DNA of 64,000 nt from Armatimonadota bacterium (GTDB lineage Bacteria > Armatimonadota > Chthonomonadetes > Chthonomonadales > Chthonomonadaceae), in NCBI GenBank assembly GCA_028871815.1, contig JAGWMJ010000003.1, forward strand, positions 124,001-188,000. Direction: 5' to 3'. Below the pieces are notes generated by a model. That model was not told the DNA's origin, did not search any database, and was given only the letters and a program-made list of their open reading frames with translations. Each line of letters begins with the position of its first letter. The stretch's first letter is position 1. Both the position numbers and the translations under genes were made by a program. Below are positions 52,609 through 61,822 of the stretch, piece by piece.

Positions 52609-55600
52609 CGCGCGGCAAGAACGGAATGTTCGTAATCCAGGTTTGGAGCCAACCACTTTTCCGCAGTCTCCAGATCCCAACCTTTGCGCGCGGCGTAATC
52701 CGCCACCTGGTCGCGCGCAAGGCGCCCCACCGGAAAGTAGCGCGCCTGCGCATGCCCGATATAGAGCCCGGATACGGATGCGCCCGGAGACATCGCCAGG
52801 CTCTCCGTCAGCTTGATTCCGGTGTGAGCTGTGGCGTTCAGCAAACGGAAAATCGTCTCCTTCTCGGTATGGTCCGGACACGCCGGGTACCCGGGCGCCG
52901 GACGTATTCCGCGATACTTCTCGCCGATAAGCTCTTCATTTGACAGTGCTTCGTCAGCGCCAAAGCCCCAGTCGAAGCGGGCGATCTGGTGCAGGCGCTC
53001 GGCAAAGGCCTCCGCCAGGCGATCTGCCAGGGCCTCCGCCAGTATTGCATTGTAGTCATCATGCTCACGCTGGAAACGCTCCACCAGCTCCTTCAGATTC
53101 GCGCCGGCGGTAACGGCAAATGCTCCGATGTAGTCAGCGAGGCCTGTCTGCAACGGCGCCACATAATCGCTCAGCGAGTAGTTCACCTGTCCGGGGCCTT
53201 TGTCCGCCTGCTGCCTCAGGGTATAGAGCACATCCAGCCGCTCGCTCCGCGTACTGTCCGTAAAAAGGACGATGTCGTCGCCGACGCTGTTGGCTGGCCA
53301 AAAGCCGTATACACCGCGGGCCGTTATCGCCTTGTCATGCACCATCTGGCTGAGCAAGGTGCGCCCGTCGTCATACAGCTTTTGCGCTGCATCCCCCACG
53401 ACTTTGTCGGTAAGGATCTCTGGAAAGCGTCCGCGCAGTTCCCATGCGTGGAAGAATGGCGTCCAGTCTATGAATGGAACGAGCTCAGCCAGTGGATAGT
53501 CGCCAAGGGCACGGATACCGGTGAACGACGGCGTGGATATGTTGTCGGCGCCCCACTCCACCTGCGGTCGGCGCCTCCGCGCAACGGCTATCGGCAGGAG
53601 TGGTGCAGCCTCACGACGCCCGGCATGCTGCAGCCGTAGCGTCTCCTGCTCCTCGCGCGCGGTTGCCACGAATCCATCGCGGTTCTCGGAACTCAACAGG
53701 TTGGACATCACGCCGACCGCACGCGAGGCATCCAGAACATGGAGGACGGGGTTCCGATAGTGCGGTGCTATTTTTATGGCGGTGTGCGCCCGGCTGGTGG
53801 TGGCGCCGCCAATCAGCAGCGGTATCTCAAAGCCCTGGCGTTCCATCTCGCGCGCAACATGCGCCATTTCATCGAGCGATGGCGTGATCAACCCGCTCAG
53901 TCCAATAAGATCGGCTTGAACCTCACGCGCCTTTTGCAGGATGGTTTCACACGGCACCATTACGCCAAGGTCGATCACTTCGTAGTTGTTGCAGCCCAGC
54001 ACAACGCCGACAATGTTCTTCCCGATATCGTGCACGTCGCCCTTCACGGTCGCCATCACGATCCGACCCTGAGTGCGCGCCGACAGCGCCTGCTGCTTTT
54101 CCGCGTCCATGTAGGGCAGCAGAACCGCAACGGCCTTCTTCATCACTCGGGCGGATTTAACTACCTGGGGCAGAAACATCTTGCCGGACCCAAACAGGTC
54201 GCCGACAATGTTCATGCCATCCATCAGCGGACCCTCGATCACCTCAAGGGGCCGGCCATACAAGAGGCGCGCCTCTTCCACATCCTCTTCGATGAACTCA
54301 ACGATGCCCTTCACCAACGCGTGCGAGAGTCGTGCCTGTACGGGTTCCGTACGCCAGGTCAGGTCGGCAACACGGGCTGCACCCTTACCTTTCACCGTTT
54401 CAGCAAACGCCAGAAGTCGCTCGGTCGCGTCGGGTCTTCGGTTGAGGAGAACGTCTTCAACCAGCGCCAGGAGGTCCGTCGGAATCTCTTCGTACACGGC
54501 AAGCTGGCCGGCATTCACGATGCCCATATCCAGGCCGGCTGCAACAGCGTGGTAGAGAAACGCGCTATGCATGGCCTCGCGCACTACATTGTTGCCTCGG
54601 AAGGAGAACGAAATGTTGCTGACACCACCGCTGACTTTGCAGAGCGGTAGGCGCTGTTTCAAAATGCGCGTGGCTTCAATGAACGCCACAGCGTAGTCGT
54701 TATGCTCCTCCATACCGGTCGCCACGGTAAGAATGGCCGGGTCAAAGATGATATCCTCGGGTCGGAATCCTACCTCCTCGGTCAGCAGGCGGTACGCGCG
54801 CTCACAGATTGCCACCTTGCGATCAACCGTCTCGGCCTGACCGGCTTCATCAAACGCCATTACCACAACGGCGGCGCCGTAAGCGCGGGCAAGCCGGGCC
54901 TGCTCCTTGAACTTTTCCGGCCCTTCCTTCAGGCTGATGGAGTTGACGACGCACTTGCCGGCAACGCAGCGAAGGCCGCATTCGATAGTCGACCAGCGTG
55001 AGCTGTCGATCATCATCGGTATCCGGGCGATATCCGGTTCAGCCATCGCCAGATTCATGAACTTTGTCATGGCCGCGTCGGAATCGAGCAGCGCCTCATC
55101 AAAGTTCACGTCCAGGATGTTCGCGCCGCCGACTACCTGCTCGTGTGCGATCACCAGGCCCGCTTCGAAGTCACCGGCCAAAATCGCACGGGCAAACTTC
55201 GGCGAGCCGGTCACGTTGGTGCGTTCGCCGACCATTGTAAAGTTCGAGTCCGGGCGAAGCGTTAGCGCTTCCAGACCGCTGAGACGTGTCCACGGCGCAA
55301 CCGATGGCGGTACGCGAGGCGGAACGCCTTCCACCGCCTGCGCAATCGCCCGGATATGGTCTGGCGTGGTGCCGCAGCAGCCGCCCACGATGTTCAGCCA
55401 GCCGTTTCGCGCCCACACGCCGAGTTGTGGCGCCATCGATTCCGGCGTTTCGTCAAATCCCGTATCCGAAAGAGCGTTCGGCAGCCCCGCGTTCGGATAA
55501 CAGCTGACGAAGATCGGTGCAATCGCGCTCAGCTCCTCGATGTACGGACGCATCTCCTTCGGACCTAGCGCGCAATTCAGCCCGACCGAAAGGAGCCCCG

Positions 55601-56318
55601 CGTGCGCAATTGAATTCCACGCAGCCTCAGCGGTCTGGCCATTCAATGTGCGCCCGCTCAAATCGGTGAGCGTAATGCTGGCCATAACAGGAACTCGCCG
55701 CCCACCGTCGTCGAAAAACCGCTGGATGGCGAACAATGCCGCTTTCAGGTTGAGCGTGTCGAACGTCGTCTCGGGCAGCAGCAGGTCCACGCCACCTTCC
55801 ACCAGTGCGCGCACCTGCTCGAGGTAGGCGTCGCAAACCTGCTCGAACGTAACGTCCCGAGCGCCGGGATCGCTGATATCACGCGAAAGCGACAGCGTTT
55901 TGCTGAGCGGCCCAATGGCGCCGGCAACGAAGCGCGGACGGCGCGGGTTGCGAGCAGTCGCAGCATCCGCGCACTTGCGGGCAAGATGCGCCGAAGCCAG
56001 GTTCATCTCCCGGACCAGTGAGGTGGCGCCAAAATCATCCTGCGAAAGGCTGGTAGCGTTGAACGTGTTCGTTTCGATGATGTCTGCGCCCGCCTCAAGA
56101 TACGCAGCGTGTATCCCGCTGATGATATCAGGCCGGACAAGGCTCAGGATATCGTTGTTATTCTGAAGGCGAGCGGGGTGGGCGGCGAATCGTGTGCCGC
56201 GGTAGTCCTCCTCCTGAAGCTTGTGCCGCTGTATCATGGTGCCCATGGCGCCATCCAGCACCAGGATACGGCCCGCAAGCAACTCCTCTATGGGCGGTCG
56301 GTCAACATCATCGGCCAC
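52605..56318 (-). CDS. metH: Cobalamin-dependent methionine synthase
   Basis: Methylates homocysteine with methyl-tetrahydrofolate via B12. All four modules are present in 1237 aa: homocysteine-binding domain with zinc ligands Cys249, Cys314 and Cys315 ([18 protein letters not shown]); pterin domain from about 360 (GERTNVTGS and DVNFDEA); B12-binding cap and Rossmann domains with the base-off ligand His763 in DVHDIGKN; and a C-terminal S-adenosylmethionine reactivation domain with [18 protein letters not shown] near 1150. ATG at 56318. No cobalamin riboswitch pattern is obvious in the 123-nt gap to the dioxygenase gene, but a hairpin is. Confidence 0.97.
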   Translation of the reverse strand: MADDVDRPPIEELLAGRILVLDGAMGTMIQRHKLQEEDYRGTRFAAHPARLQNNNDILSLVRPDIISGIHAAYLEAGADIIETNTFNATSLSQDDFGATSLVREMNLASAHLARKCADAATARNPRRPRFVAGAIGPLSKTLSLSRDISDPGARDVTFEQVCDAYLEQVRALVEGGVDLLLPETTFDTLNLKAALFAIQRFFDDGGRRVPVMASITLTDLSGRTLNGQTAEAAWNSIAHAGLLSVGLNCALGPKEMRPYIEELSAIAPIFVSCYPNAGLPNALSDTGFDETPESMAPQLGVWARNGWLNIVGGCCGTTPDHIRAIAQAVEGVPPRVPPSVAPWTRLSGLEALTLRPDSNFTMVGERTNVTGSPKFARAILAGDFEAGLVIAHEQVVGGANILDVNFDEALLDSDAAMTKFMNLAMAEPDIARIPMMIDSSRWSTIECGLRCVAGKCVVNSISLKEGPEKFKEQARLARAYGAAVVVMAFDEAGQAETVDRKVAICERAYRLLTEEVGFRPEDIIFDPAILTVATGMEEHNDYAVAFIEATRILKQRLPLCKVSGGVSNISFSFRGNNVVREAMHSAFLYHAVAAGLDMGIVNAGQLAVYEEIPTDLLALVEDVLLNRRPDATERLLAFAETVKGKGAARVADLTWRTEPVQARLSHALVKGIVEFIEEDVEEARLLYGRPLEVIEGPLMDGMNIVGDLFGSGKMFLPQVVKSARVMKKAVAVLLPYMDAEKQQALSARTQGRIVMATVKGDVHDIGKNIVGVVLGCNNYEVIDLGVMVPCETILQKAREVQADLIGLSGLITPSLDEMAHVAREMERQGFEIPLLIGGATTSRAHTAIKIAPHYRNPVLHVLDASRAVGVMSNLLSSENRDGFVATAREEQETLRLQHAGRREAAPLLPIAVARRRRPQVEWGADNISTPSFTGIRALGDYPLAELVPFIDWTPFFHAWELRGRFPEILTDKVVGDAAQKLYDDGRTLLSQMVHDKAITARGVYGFWPANSVGDDIVLFTDSTRSERLDVLYTLRQQADKGPGQVNYSLSDYVAPLQTGLADYIGAFAVTAGANLKELVERFQREHDDYNAILAEALADRLAEAFAERLHQIARFDWGFGADEALSNEELIGEKYRGIRPAPGYPACPDHTEKETIFRLLNATAHTGIKLTESLAMSPGASVSGLYIGHAQARYFPVGRLARDQVADYAARKGWDLETAEKWLAPNLDYEHSVLAAR

Positions 56319-56356
56319 TTCTCAGAATCACTCCCTTCAAACAGTATACGAACGCC

Positions 56357-56407
56357 ACTCTCCGCGTACGGCGTGCCGTTATGGCGCCCACAACCGTGCG
56401 TGAGAGT
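56357..56407. repeat. Imperfect inverted repeat upstream of metH
   Basis: ACTCTC (56357-56362) faces GAGAGT (56402-56407), and inside it GCGTACGG roughly pairs with CCGTGCGT. TATAC boxes flank it on both sides (near 56345 and 56407). It lies between the stop of the dioxygenase gene and the metH start, so it might be an attenuator, a terminator, or an operator. Confidence 0.5.
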
Positions 56408-56441
56408 ATACCGCAGGCGCCTCTCGCACACTCCGAGGCAA

Positions 56442-57227
56442 TTAGCTGGCGGATTCCTCGAACGGCGGTCGGTCGTATCCACCACCAAACGGCGCCTCCG
56501 GCCGACTCCAGTTTCCGACCAGCGCACGACGAAGCGGCGTTGTTCGCTCCATGAATGCCGGGTCGTTACCGAAACGGTCGCTGGGAATCAGCCACGGCGG
56601 GCTGTAGACAATGTGCTGTATCAACCGGTCGTGATTTGCCTCGTTATCGGCGCCACAGTGATATACGCCCTGGTGAAACAGAAGTGCTGAGCCTGCAGGG
56701 CCACAAACGGGCTCTGCGTTCGGCAAATCCGCGACCGTCAATCCAGCCGGCAGCTTCACCGAAGCATTGTGGCTGCCCGGTATGATGACGATGTTGCCCA
56801 TATTTGCCGCCGACTGATCGGTCAGGAAGTACCCAACGCGCAGCTGCACCAACGGTGTGGGAAGCGCCAGCCGCCGGAACTCATACGCGCCGCTACCGTC
56901 CTGGTGCAGCCCCTGCCCGGGAAAATGCGCTGGCGATAACGTGCACCAACTGCTCTGAACGATAAAGTAGTCACCGAGCAGCGCACGCACTTTCGGCAAT
57001 ACCGATGGGTGATCGATCAACTCCTCAATTGCGGGCTCTTTCTCGTAAAGGGCGCCGATTTGCCGCCACTTGCGGTTGGGCAAGTCGCCATGTGCGCGCT
57101 GTGCCGCTTCCAGGCATCGTTCGGTTTCGCCCGTTGACAGGGCGCCGGGTATCACGAGATAACCCGCCACATCGAACAGAAACCGTTCCGTCTCGGTCAT
57201 CGGGCCGGGCTTGGCCAAAGGCATCAT
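56442..57227 (-). CDS. Phytanoyl-CoA dioxygenase-like (PhyH) Fe(II)/2-oxoglutarate oxygenase
   Basis: Double-stranded beta-helix oxygenase. The facial triad is visible: HQDGSG near residue 107 (His-x-Asp) and HCGADNEANHDRLI near 193 (second His), with the 2-oxoglutarate-binding Arg in HDRLIQHIVY. The N-terminal FLFDVAGYLVIPGALS is typical of the family. The chosen start is ATG at 57227 (GGAGGAG about 10 nt upstream); an earlier TTG at 57272 overlaps mutL. About 261 aa. The substrate is open. It lies in a minus-strand run with mutL (42 nt upstream) and metH (downstream). Confidence 0.88.
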   Translation of the reverse strand: MMPLAKPGPMTETERFLFDVAGYLVIPGALSTGETERCLEAAQRAHGDLPNRKWRQIGALYEKEPAIEELIDHPSVLPKVRALLGDYFIVQSSWCTLSPAHFPGQGLHQDGSGAYEFRRLALPTPLVQLRVGYFLTDQSAANMGNIVIIPGSHNASVKLPAGLTVADLPNAEPVCGPAGSALLFHQGVYHCGADNEANHDRLIQHIVYSPPWLIPSDRFGNDPAFMERTTPLRRALVGNWSRPEAPFGGGYDRPPFEESAS

Positions 57228-57268
57228 CGTTCCGGTAGCTCCTCCAGGATAATAGTCACTCTTGTCAC

Positions 57269-59074
57269 TCAACTGCGCTTGAATTGCCGGTCAAGGCTTG
57301 CAAACGGTATTGTCACCACGATCGGGCGTCCATGCGGACACAACCACGGGTTTTCGGTATCGGCAAGCTGCTCCAGCAGGCTCTCCATCTCCGGAACCGT
57401 CAGCGGGTCACCGGCCTTTACCGCCATTTTACATGCGTTTGTGATGGTGACGACATCACGCTCTACGAGCAGCCTTCGCGAAACAGATTGATTCACCAGC
57501 TCGTCGATCGTATCGCGAAGAATGGCTTCGGCGTTGCGAGATCGGAGTGCCGTCGGCACGGCCCGCACGATAAATGCTTCCTTACCGAACGGCGCGATGT
57601 CCCAGCCCGCGCGCGCGAACTGATCCAGGTTATCGCCGACAATCACCGCCTCTCTGCGCTCAAGCGCCAGGTTCCAGGGCACGGCCAGCTGCTGCGATGG
57701 AATACCGGCGCCGAACCGCTTTTCGGTTAGCCGCTCGTAGAGCACGCGCTCGTGCGCCACATGTTGGTCGATGATCGCGAGACCGTCTGCCGTTGCGGCA
57801 ACGATGTACGTGTTGCGGGCCTGGCCCAAAACGCGAAATGAACGGAGTTGGTCGGCGTACGGCTTCGCGGGCCCTGTCGCATCCCCGTTTGAGCTCGATG
57901 ACGTATCACTTTGACCTACCGCGAACGGGTCACGATCCGAGCCACCAAGCGCAGATGCGTCGGCGACGGGAAACCGCAACTCGGCTTGAGCCGTGGCGCC
58001 GGGATCGCCCGTGTACCGCTCCGCCTTCAGCCAGTCGCCGGAAAACCCCGTACGCATCGCGCCGGAGCCGAGCTGTGACACGATGCCGCTTTTCAGCAAA
58101 CCGGCCTTGACCGCGGTGGATACCGCATGGTGGATATCGGAGTCGCGGGTGAATCGCACCTCGGACTTGGTTGGATGCACGTTGACGTCCACCTGCTCGT
58201 TGTCTACAGCAATAAAGAGGACGGCCACGGGAAAGCGGCCCTCGGGGCTGAGCGACCGGAATGCCTCCTCCAGGGCATGTGTCACGGTGCGGCTGCGTAT
58301 GGCTCGGCCGTTAACAAAAACGAGTTGGTGGCTCCGCCCGGGCCGCGACACATCCGGCGGACCGACATAACCACTCACATATAGCGATCCGGCACCATCA
58401 TGAACCGGTATAAGCCGCTGTCCGATCTCCGGTGTCCAAAGCGCCGCGATTGCTGCCAGCATATCGCCCTGTCCGCTCGTGCGGAGCATCTCCCGCTGCC
58501 CGGCCAGAATGCGGAACGCTACATTCGGATAAGCCAGGGCGAGAGGCGCGACGAGATCGCCGGTCCGGCTCGCCTCTGCGTTTGGGCTGCGCATAAACTT
58601 GAGGCGTGCAGGTGTGTTGTAGAAAAGGTCATGGACCTCGACAACGGTCCCAAAAGCCATTGAGACTTCATCATCGGCGACGATTGTACCACCAGTCACC
58701 TCAATGCGAACGCCCGTTTCAGCCCCTTCGGCTCGCGTCGACAGGATCAGGCGTGAAACGGATGCGATAGAAGGCAGCGCCTCGCCGCGAAACCCAAGCG
58801 TCGTGATGCGGAACAGATCCTCGGCGGTCCGGATTTTGCTGGTGGCGTGCCTTTGCAGCGCAAGCACTGCCTCGTCACGCGTCATGCCGTAACCATTGTC
58901 GGCAACCGACAGCAAGGCGCGACCACCATCCTCCATCCGGACGGTGATCCGGGTCGCCCCAGCATCCAGCGCGTTTTCCACCAACTCCTTGGCGGCCGAT
59001 GCCGGCCGCTCCACCACCTCACCGGCGGCGATACGGTTCGCTGTATTCTCATCCAGGAGAATGATTCGACTCAT
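57269..59074 (-). CDS. mutL: DNA mismatch repair protein MutL
   Basis: GHKL ATPase. ATP-lid and motifs are present: IAAGEVVERPASAAKELVENALDAGAT near residue 15-40 (N-box), DNGYGM near 60, RHATSKI and FRGEALPSI near 95-105. C-terminal endonuclease region: IIDQHVAHERVLYE near 470, where the usual DQHA Ala is Val, then ACKMAVKAGD and CPHGRP, the third metal-binding motif. 601 aa. The intact CPHGRP suggests a nicking MutL, as in genomes without MutH. Its start overlaps the cupin stop (ATGA). Confidence 0.95.
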   Translation of the reverse strand: MSRIILLDENTANRIAAGEVVERPASAAKELVENALDAGATRITVRMEDGGRALLSVADNGYGMTRDEAVLALQRHATSKIRTAEDLFRITTLGFRGEALPSIASVSRLILSTRAEGAETGVRIEVTGGTIVADDEVSMAFGTVVEVHDLFYNTPARLKFMRSPNAEASRTGDLVAPLALAYPNVAFRILAGQREMLRTSGQGDMLAAIAALWTPEIGQRLIPVHDGAGSLYVSGYVGPPDVSRPGRSHQLVFVNGRAIRSRTVTHALEEAFRSLSPEGRFPVAVLFIAVDNEQVDVNVHPTKSEVRFTRDSDIHHAVSTAVKAGLLKSGIVSQLGSGAMRTGFSGDWLKAERYTGDPGATAQAELRFPVADASALGGSDRDPFAVGQSDTSSSSNGDATGPAKPYADQLRSFRVLGQARNTYIVAATADGLAIIDQHVAHERVLYERLTEKRFGAGIPSQQLAVPWNLALERREAVIVGDNLDQFARAGWDIAPFGKEAFIVRAVPTALRSRNAEAILRDTIDELVNQSVSRRLLVERDVVTITNACKMAVKAGDPLTVPEMESLLEQLADTENPWLCPHGRPIVVTIPFASLDRQFKRS

Positions 59075-59469
59075 CGATCAGCGTCACTCTCGGGAGAGGG
59101 CAATAACGCATCGCAAAGTATCGTATCCGTATCGCTGTACGCCGGCGCGCAGCAACAGAGCAACACCAGGGGCTCGACGCCGATGTTACGAATCTGATGC
59201 CGCTTGCCTGGCGGAATGGCAATGGCGTCGCCGGCTGCTACGGCTCTGGTCTCATTTTCAATGGCCATTAGGCCTATTCCAGACAGCAAATAGTAGATTT
59301 CCTCGGTAGCCGGGTGAACGTGAGCCGTTGTTTCGCCTCCCGGTGCGAGGCGCGCCTCCGCCAAACTCTGTGCCGCGATCTCCGAGTTGCGAAATGACAG
59401 CAGTTCCCGAATCGTGGATCCGTCCTTCGTCGTGAAAGGCGGCACGCTTGCCAGCGACACAATCTCCAT
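59071..59469 (-). CDS. Single-domain cupin
   Basis: Small beta-barrel of the cupin_2 type, 132 aa. Metal-ligand motif 1 is HVHPATEEIYYLLSGIGL near residue 45 (H-x-H...E) and motif 2 is GDAIAIPPGKRHQIRNIG near 78 (P-x-G...H). ATG at 59469 has AAGGAG 7 nt upstream, so the longer start at 59508 is unlikely. It overlaps the mutL start by 4 nt. Substrate unknown; sugar or mannose-6-phosphate-isomerase-like cupins are possible. Confidence 0.88.
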   Translation of the reverse strand: MEIVSLASVPPFTTKDGSTIRELLSFRNSEIAAQSLAEARLAPGGETTAHVHPATEEIYYLLSGIGLMAIENETRAVAAGDAIAIPPGKRHQIRNIGVEPLVLLCCCAPAYSDTDTILCDALLPSPESDADR

Positions 59470-59578
59470 CAGGATGCTCCTTCCGTAACACCACGCGCGC
59501 GTTACCACCGTGGTATATCATCATACCGGTCGCTGCTTGCGATCAGTGGCCAAATCTGCACTATGAGGAGCAATCGAA

Positions 59579-59956
59579 ATGGATAAGCGCGCTGTCTCGG
59601 CGCAAGCGCCGGCCACCGGGTCGCCTTACTCCCCCGGAATCATCGCCGACAACTTTGTTTTTGTTTCGGGCCAGGTTCCAATGCATGTCGATACAAAGGA
59701 GGTTGTCCGCCATGACTTTGAAGCCAGCGTTCGGCTCTGTATCGAGAACGTTCGGCGCGTACTTCAGGCAGCCGGCGCCGATCTAGAAAACTGCGTCAAG
59801 GTGGTGGTTTTCCTTAAGGATATGGATAACTTCGCGAGGCTGAACGCTGTTTACACAGAGTATTTCGGGGATGTAAAACCAGCACGCAGCTGCGTTCAGG
59901 TTGCTCGGTTGCCACTCGACGTGGACGTTGAGATTGAGGCGATCGCGATTCTGTAG
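59579..59956 (+). CDS. RidA/YjgF-family protein
   Basis: Imine/enamine deaminase superfamily, 125 aa. SPGIIADNFVFVSGQVPM at the start, a VVFLKDMDNFARLNAVYTEYF segment near 80, and the terminal ARSCVQVARLPLDVDVEIEAIAI are typical. The Arg that binds the carboxylate in RidA corresponds to ARSCV. ATG at 59579 lies behind GAGGAG. It is divergent from the cupin and convergent with ftsY. Confidence 0.93.
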   Translation: MDKRAVSAQAPATGSPYSPGIIADNFVFVSGQVPMHVDTKEVVRHDFEASVRLCIENVRRVLQAAGADLENCVKVVVFLKDMDNFARLNAVYTEYFGDVKPARSCVQVARLPLDVDVEIEAIAIL

Positions 59957-59967
59957 CGAACCATCTG

Positions 59968-60870
59968 CTAGATGCCGGCGAACAGCTCCTCAACGAAGGT
60001 CGGCGCATCGAAGTCGGCGAGGTCACCGGCCCGCTCACCGGTACCTATCAGCTTGATAGGTAGGCCCAGCTCTTCAACAAGGCTGACGACTATGCCCCCG
60101 CGTGCCGTGCCGTCCAGCTTGGCTAGCGCAATGCCGGTGATAGGAATGGCCTCCATAAACAAGCGAGCCTGGCTAATAGCATTCTGCCCGGTTGTGGCAT
60201 CTAGCACCAGCAGGATCTCGTCTGCTGGACGGCCAAGTTCGCGGTTTGTCACGCGCTCAATCTTTTTGAGTTCCTCCATCAGGTTGGCGCGCGTATGCAG
60301 CCGCCCCGCCGTGTCGGCGATCACAAAATCGGCGCTTCGCGCGCGCCCGGCCTTGAGGGCATCAAACACAACAGCTGAAGGATCGCTGCCCTCCCGGTGC
60401 TTCACCAGGTCGCTCCCCGTGCGCCGTGCCCACAGTTCCAACTGGTCGATCGCGGCAGCCCGGAAGGTATCTCCCGCGGCGAGGACGACGCGTGCGCCCC
60501 GGGACTGAAGCCTGTGCGCCAACTTTGCGATCGTCGTCGTTTTACCGACCCCGTTAACGCCAACGACCAGGTACACGGTGGGCGGGACGGGCGAGACTGC
60601 TAAACCAGTTCGGTAACGCTCAGCGGAGGCGGCCAGAATCGCAGCGGTCTCCTGCTTCATGCGGCGCACAACATCAGCCGACCCGACGATGCGCTCGTCA
60701 CGGACGGCTAAACGGACGCCCGAAAGAAGCTTCTCTGCAGTGCGAACGCTGATGTCACCGGAGATCATCAGCCCTTCCATCTCGTCAAAAAGCGCTTCGT
60801 CAATTCGGCCGCGACCGGTAATTGCCGCGTCGATTCTCTGGACGACGGTGCGAAAGAGTTCGAAGGGCAT
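59968..60870 (-). CDS. ftsY: Signal recognition particle receptor FtsY
   Basis: SRP GTPase NG domain. P-loop GVNGVGKTTTIAKLA near residue 95, DTAGRLHTRANLMEEL near 180, TTGQNAISQARLF near 215 and the A-K-L-D-G-T-A-R-G-G motif (usually T-K-L-D-G-T-A-K-G-G) near 244 are visible. ATG at 60870 (MPFELFRTVV) is chosen; the upstream in-frame region lacks a site. The acidic A domain of E. coli FtsY is missing, giving 300 aa, as in many bacteria. It is 12 nt from the convergent RidA gene. Confidence 0.95.
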   Translation of the reverse strand: MPFELFRTVVQRIDAAITGRGRIDEALFDEMEGLMISGDISVRTAEKLLSGVRLAVRDERIVGSADVVRRMKQETAAILAASAERYRTGLAVSPVPPTVYLVVGVNGVGKTTTIAKLAHRLQSRGARVVLAAGDTFRAAAIDQLELWARRTGSDLVKHREGSDPSAVVFDALKAGRARSADFVIADTAGRLHTRANLMEELKKIERVTNRELGRPADEILLVLDATTGQNAISQARLFMEAIPITGIALAKLDGTARGGIVVSLVEELGLPIKLIGTGERAGDLADFDAPTFVEELFAGI

Positions 60871-60949
60871 AGAGTAAGTGGGGCCAGTACGGATCGCGGC
60901 CGGTCTGCAGGAGTTTACCCGACGCACCAACCCAGCTTCGGTTGACAGT

Positions 60950-61822
60950 TCAGTTCGAATCGACGCGCGTGCCCGGGGGCTCCGGCGAAAACAGTGCCAG
61001 TTCGCGCCCGTAGAGGAACATTACGACCAGGCAGAACCAGATCGTGACCATCCGTGGCGGAGCGAGCTGGAGCAGCCATCCGGCCGCGCCGCCGCCCACC
61101 AGCGCGCCAACCATCGCCGGCGTTGTGTAGTGTGGGTCCAGAATTCCGTGGCGGCCCTGCCAGGCGGAGGGAAGTATGGCAGCGGCACTCACCGCGCCGA
61201 CACACAGAACCACAACGACGCTCACCGGGGCGTGACCGTACCACAGCAGCAGCGGGTACAGCCACACCGGCGTGGCCAGGTTGCTCAGTCGAGACGCCGC
61301 GCCGGCAACTACACCGCTAACCAGCAGCTGCAGCAACGTGGGCCACCGCGTGGCAGCCTGATCCGCGGCCGGAGTATGCGTCACCTGCAGTAAAACAACC
61401 AGTCCGATACCCATACCGACCGAGTACCAGCTCCGCTTCAGCCGGGCCAAGGCCGGTATGGCTGCAGCCGGTCCCGCAGCGGCAGCTCCGGCGGTTGCCG
61501 AAACAAACAGCGTGGCGATCCCTGCGAGAACGGCAAGCGCACCGGCGTGCATGCCCGCCGGTTGATGACGCCAGCTTGATGCAACAAGCGCAAAACATAC
61601 GAACGTGGAACCGCCGGCGACAGCGGCGCGCAGCGACGTGGCAGCAGAGCGGGCTTCTGCGGTACCGAGCATCCATGTCAGAATCGGTGCAAACGCAATC
61701 TGCGCCGGCATGCCGGCGAACGAGCCGCCAAACACTGTCAGAGCAGAGGCGACAGCCACAACGTTCCGCTTGATGCGGACAACGTTGAGCGACCTGCCGC
61801 GGCCGCCTAGGCGAAACCTCAA
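60950..61822 (-). CDS. TauE/SafE (TSUP) family membrane protein
   Basis: Eight or so hydrophobic segments in 290 aa. Resembles the sulfite exporter TauE/SafE family: VFGGSFAGMPAQIAFAPILTWMLGTAEARSAATSLRAAVAGGS matches the G-G-x-x-A-x-x-x-P-L-L pattern with first-repeat Ala-rich helix, and the second repeat appears as AMVGALVGGGAAGWLL. TTG at 61822 overlaps the permease stop (TTGA). Transported anion unknown. Assignment moderate. Confidence 0.72.
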   Translation of the reverse strand: MRFRLGGRGRSLNVVRIKRNVVAVASALTVFGGSFAGMPAQIAFAPILTWMLGTAEARSAATSLRAAVAGGSTFVCFALVASSWRHQPAGMHAGALAVLAGIATLFVSATAGAAAAGPAAAIPALARLKRSWYSVGMGIGLVVLLQVTHTPAADQAATRWPTLLQLLVSGVVAGAASRLSNLATPVWLYPLLLWYGHAPVSVVVVLCVGAVSAAAILPSAWQGRHGILDPHYTTPAMVGALVGGGAAGWLLQLAPPRMVTIWFCLVVMFLYGRELALFSPEPPGTRVDSN

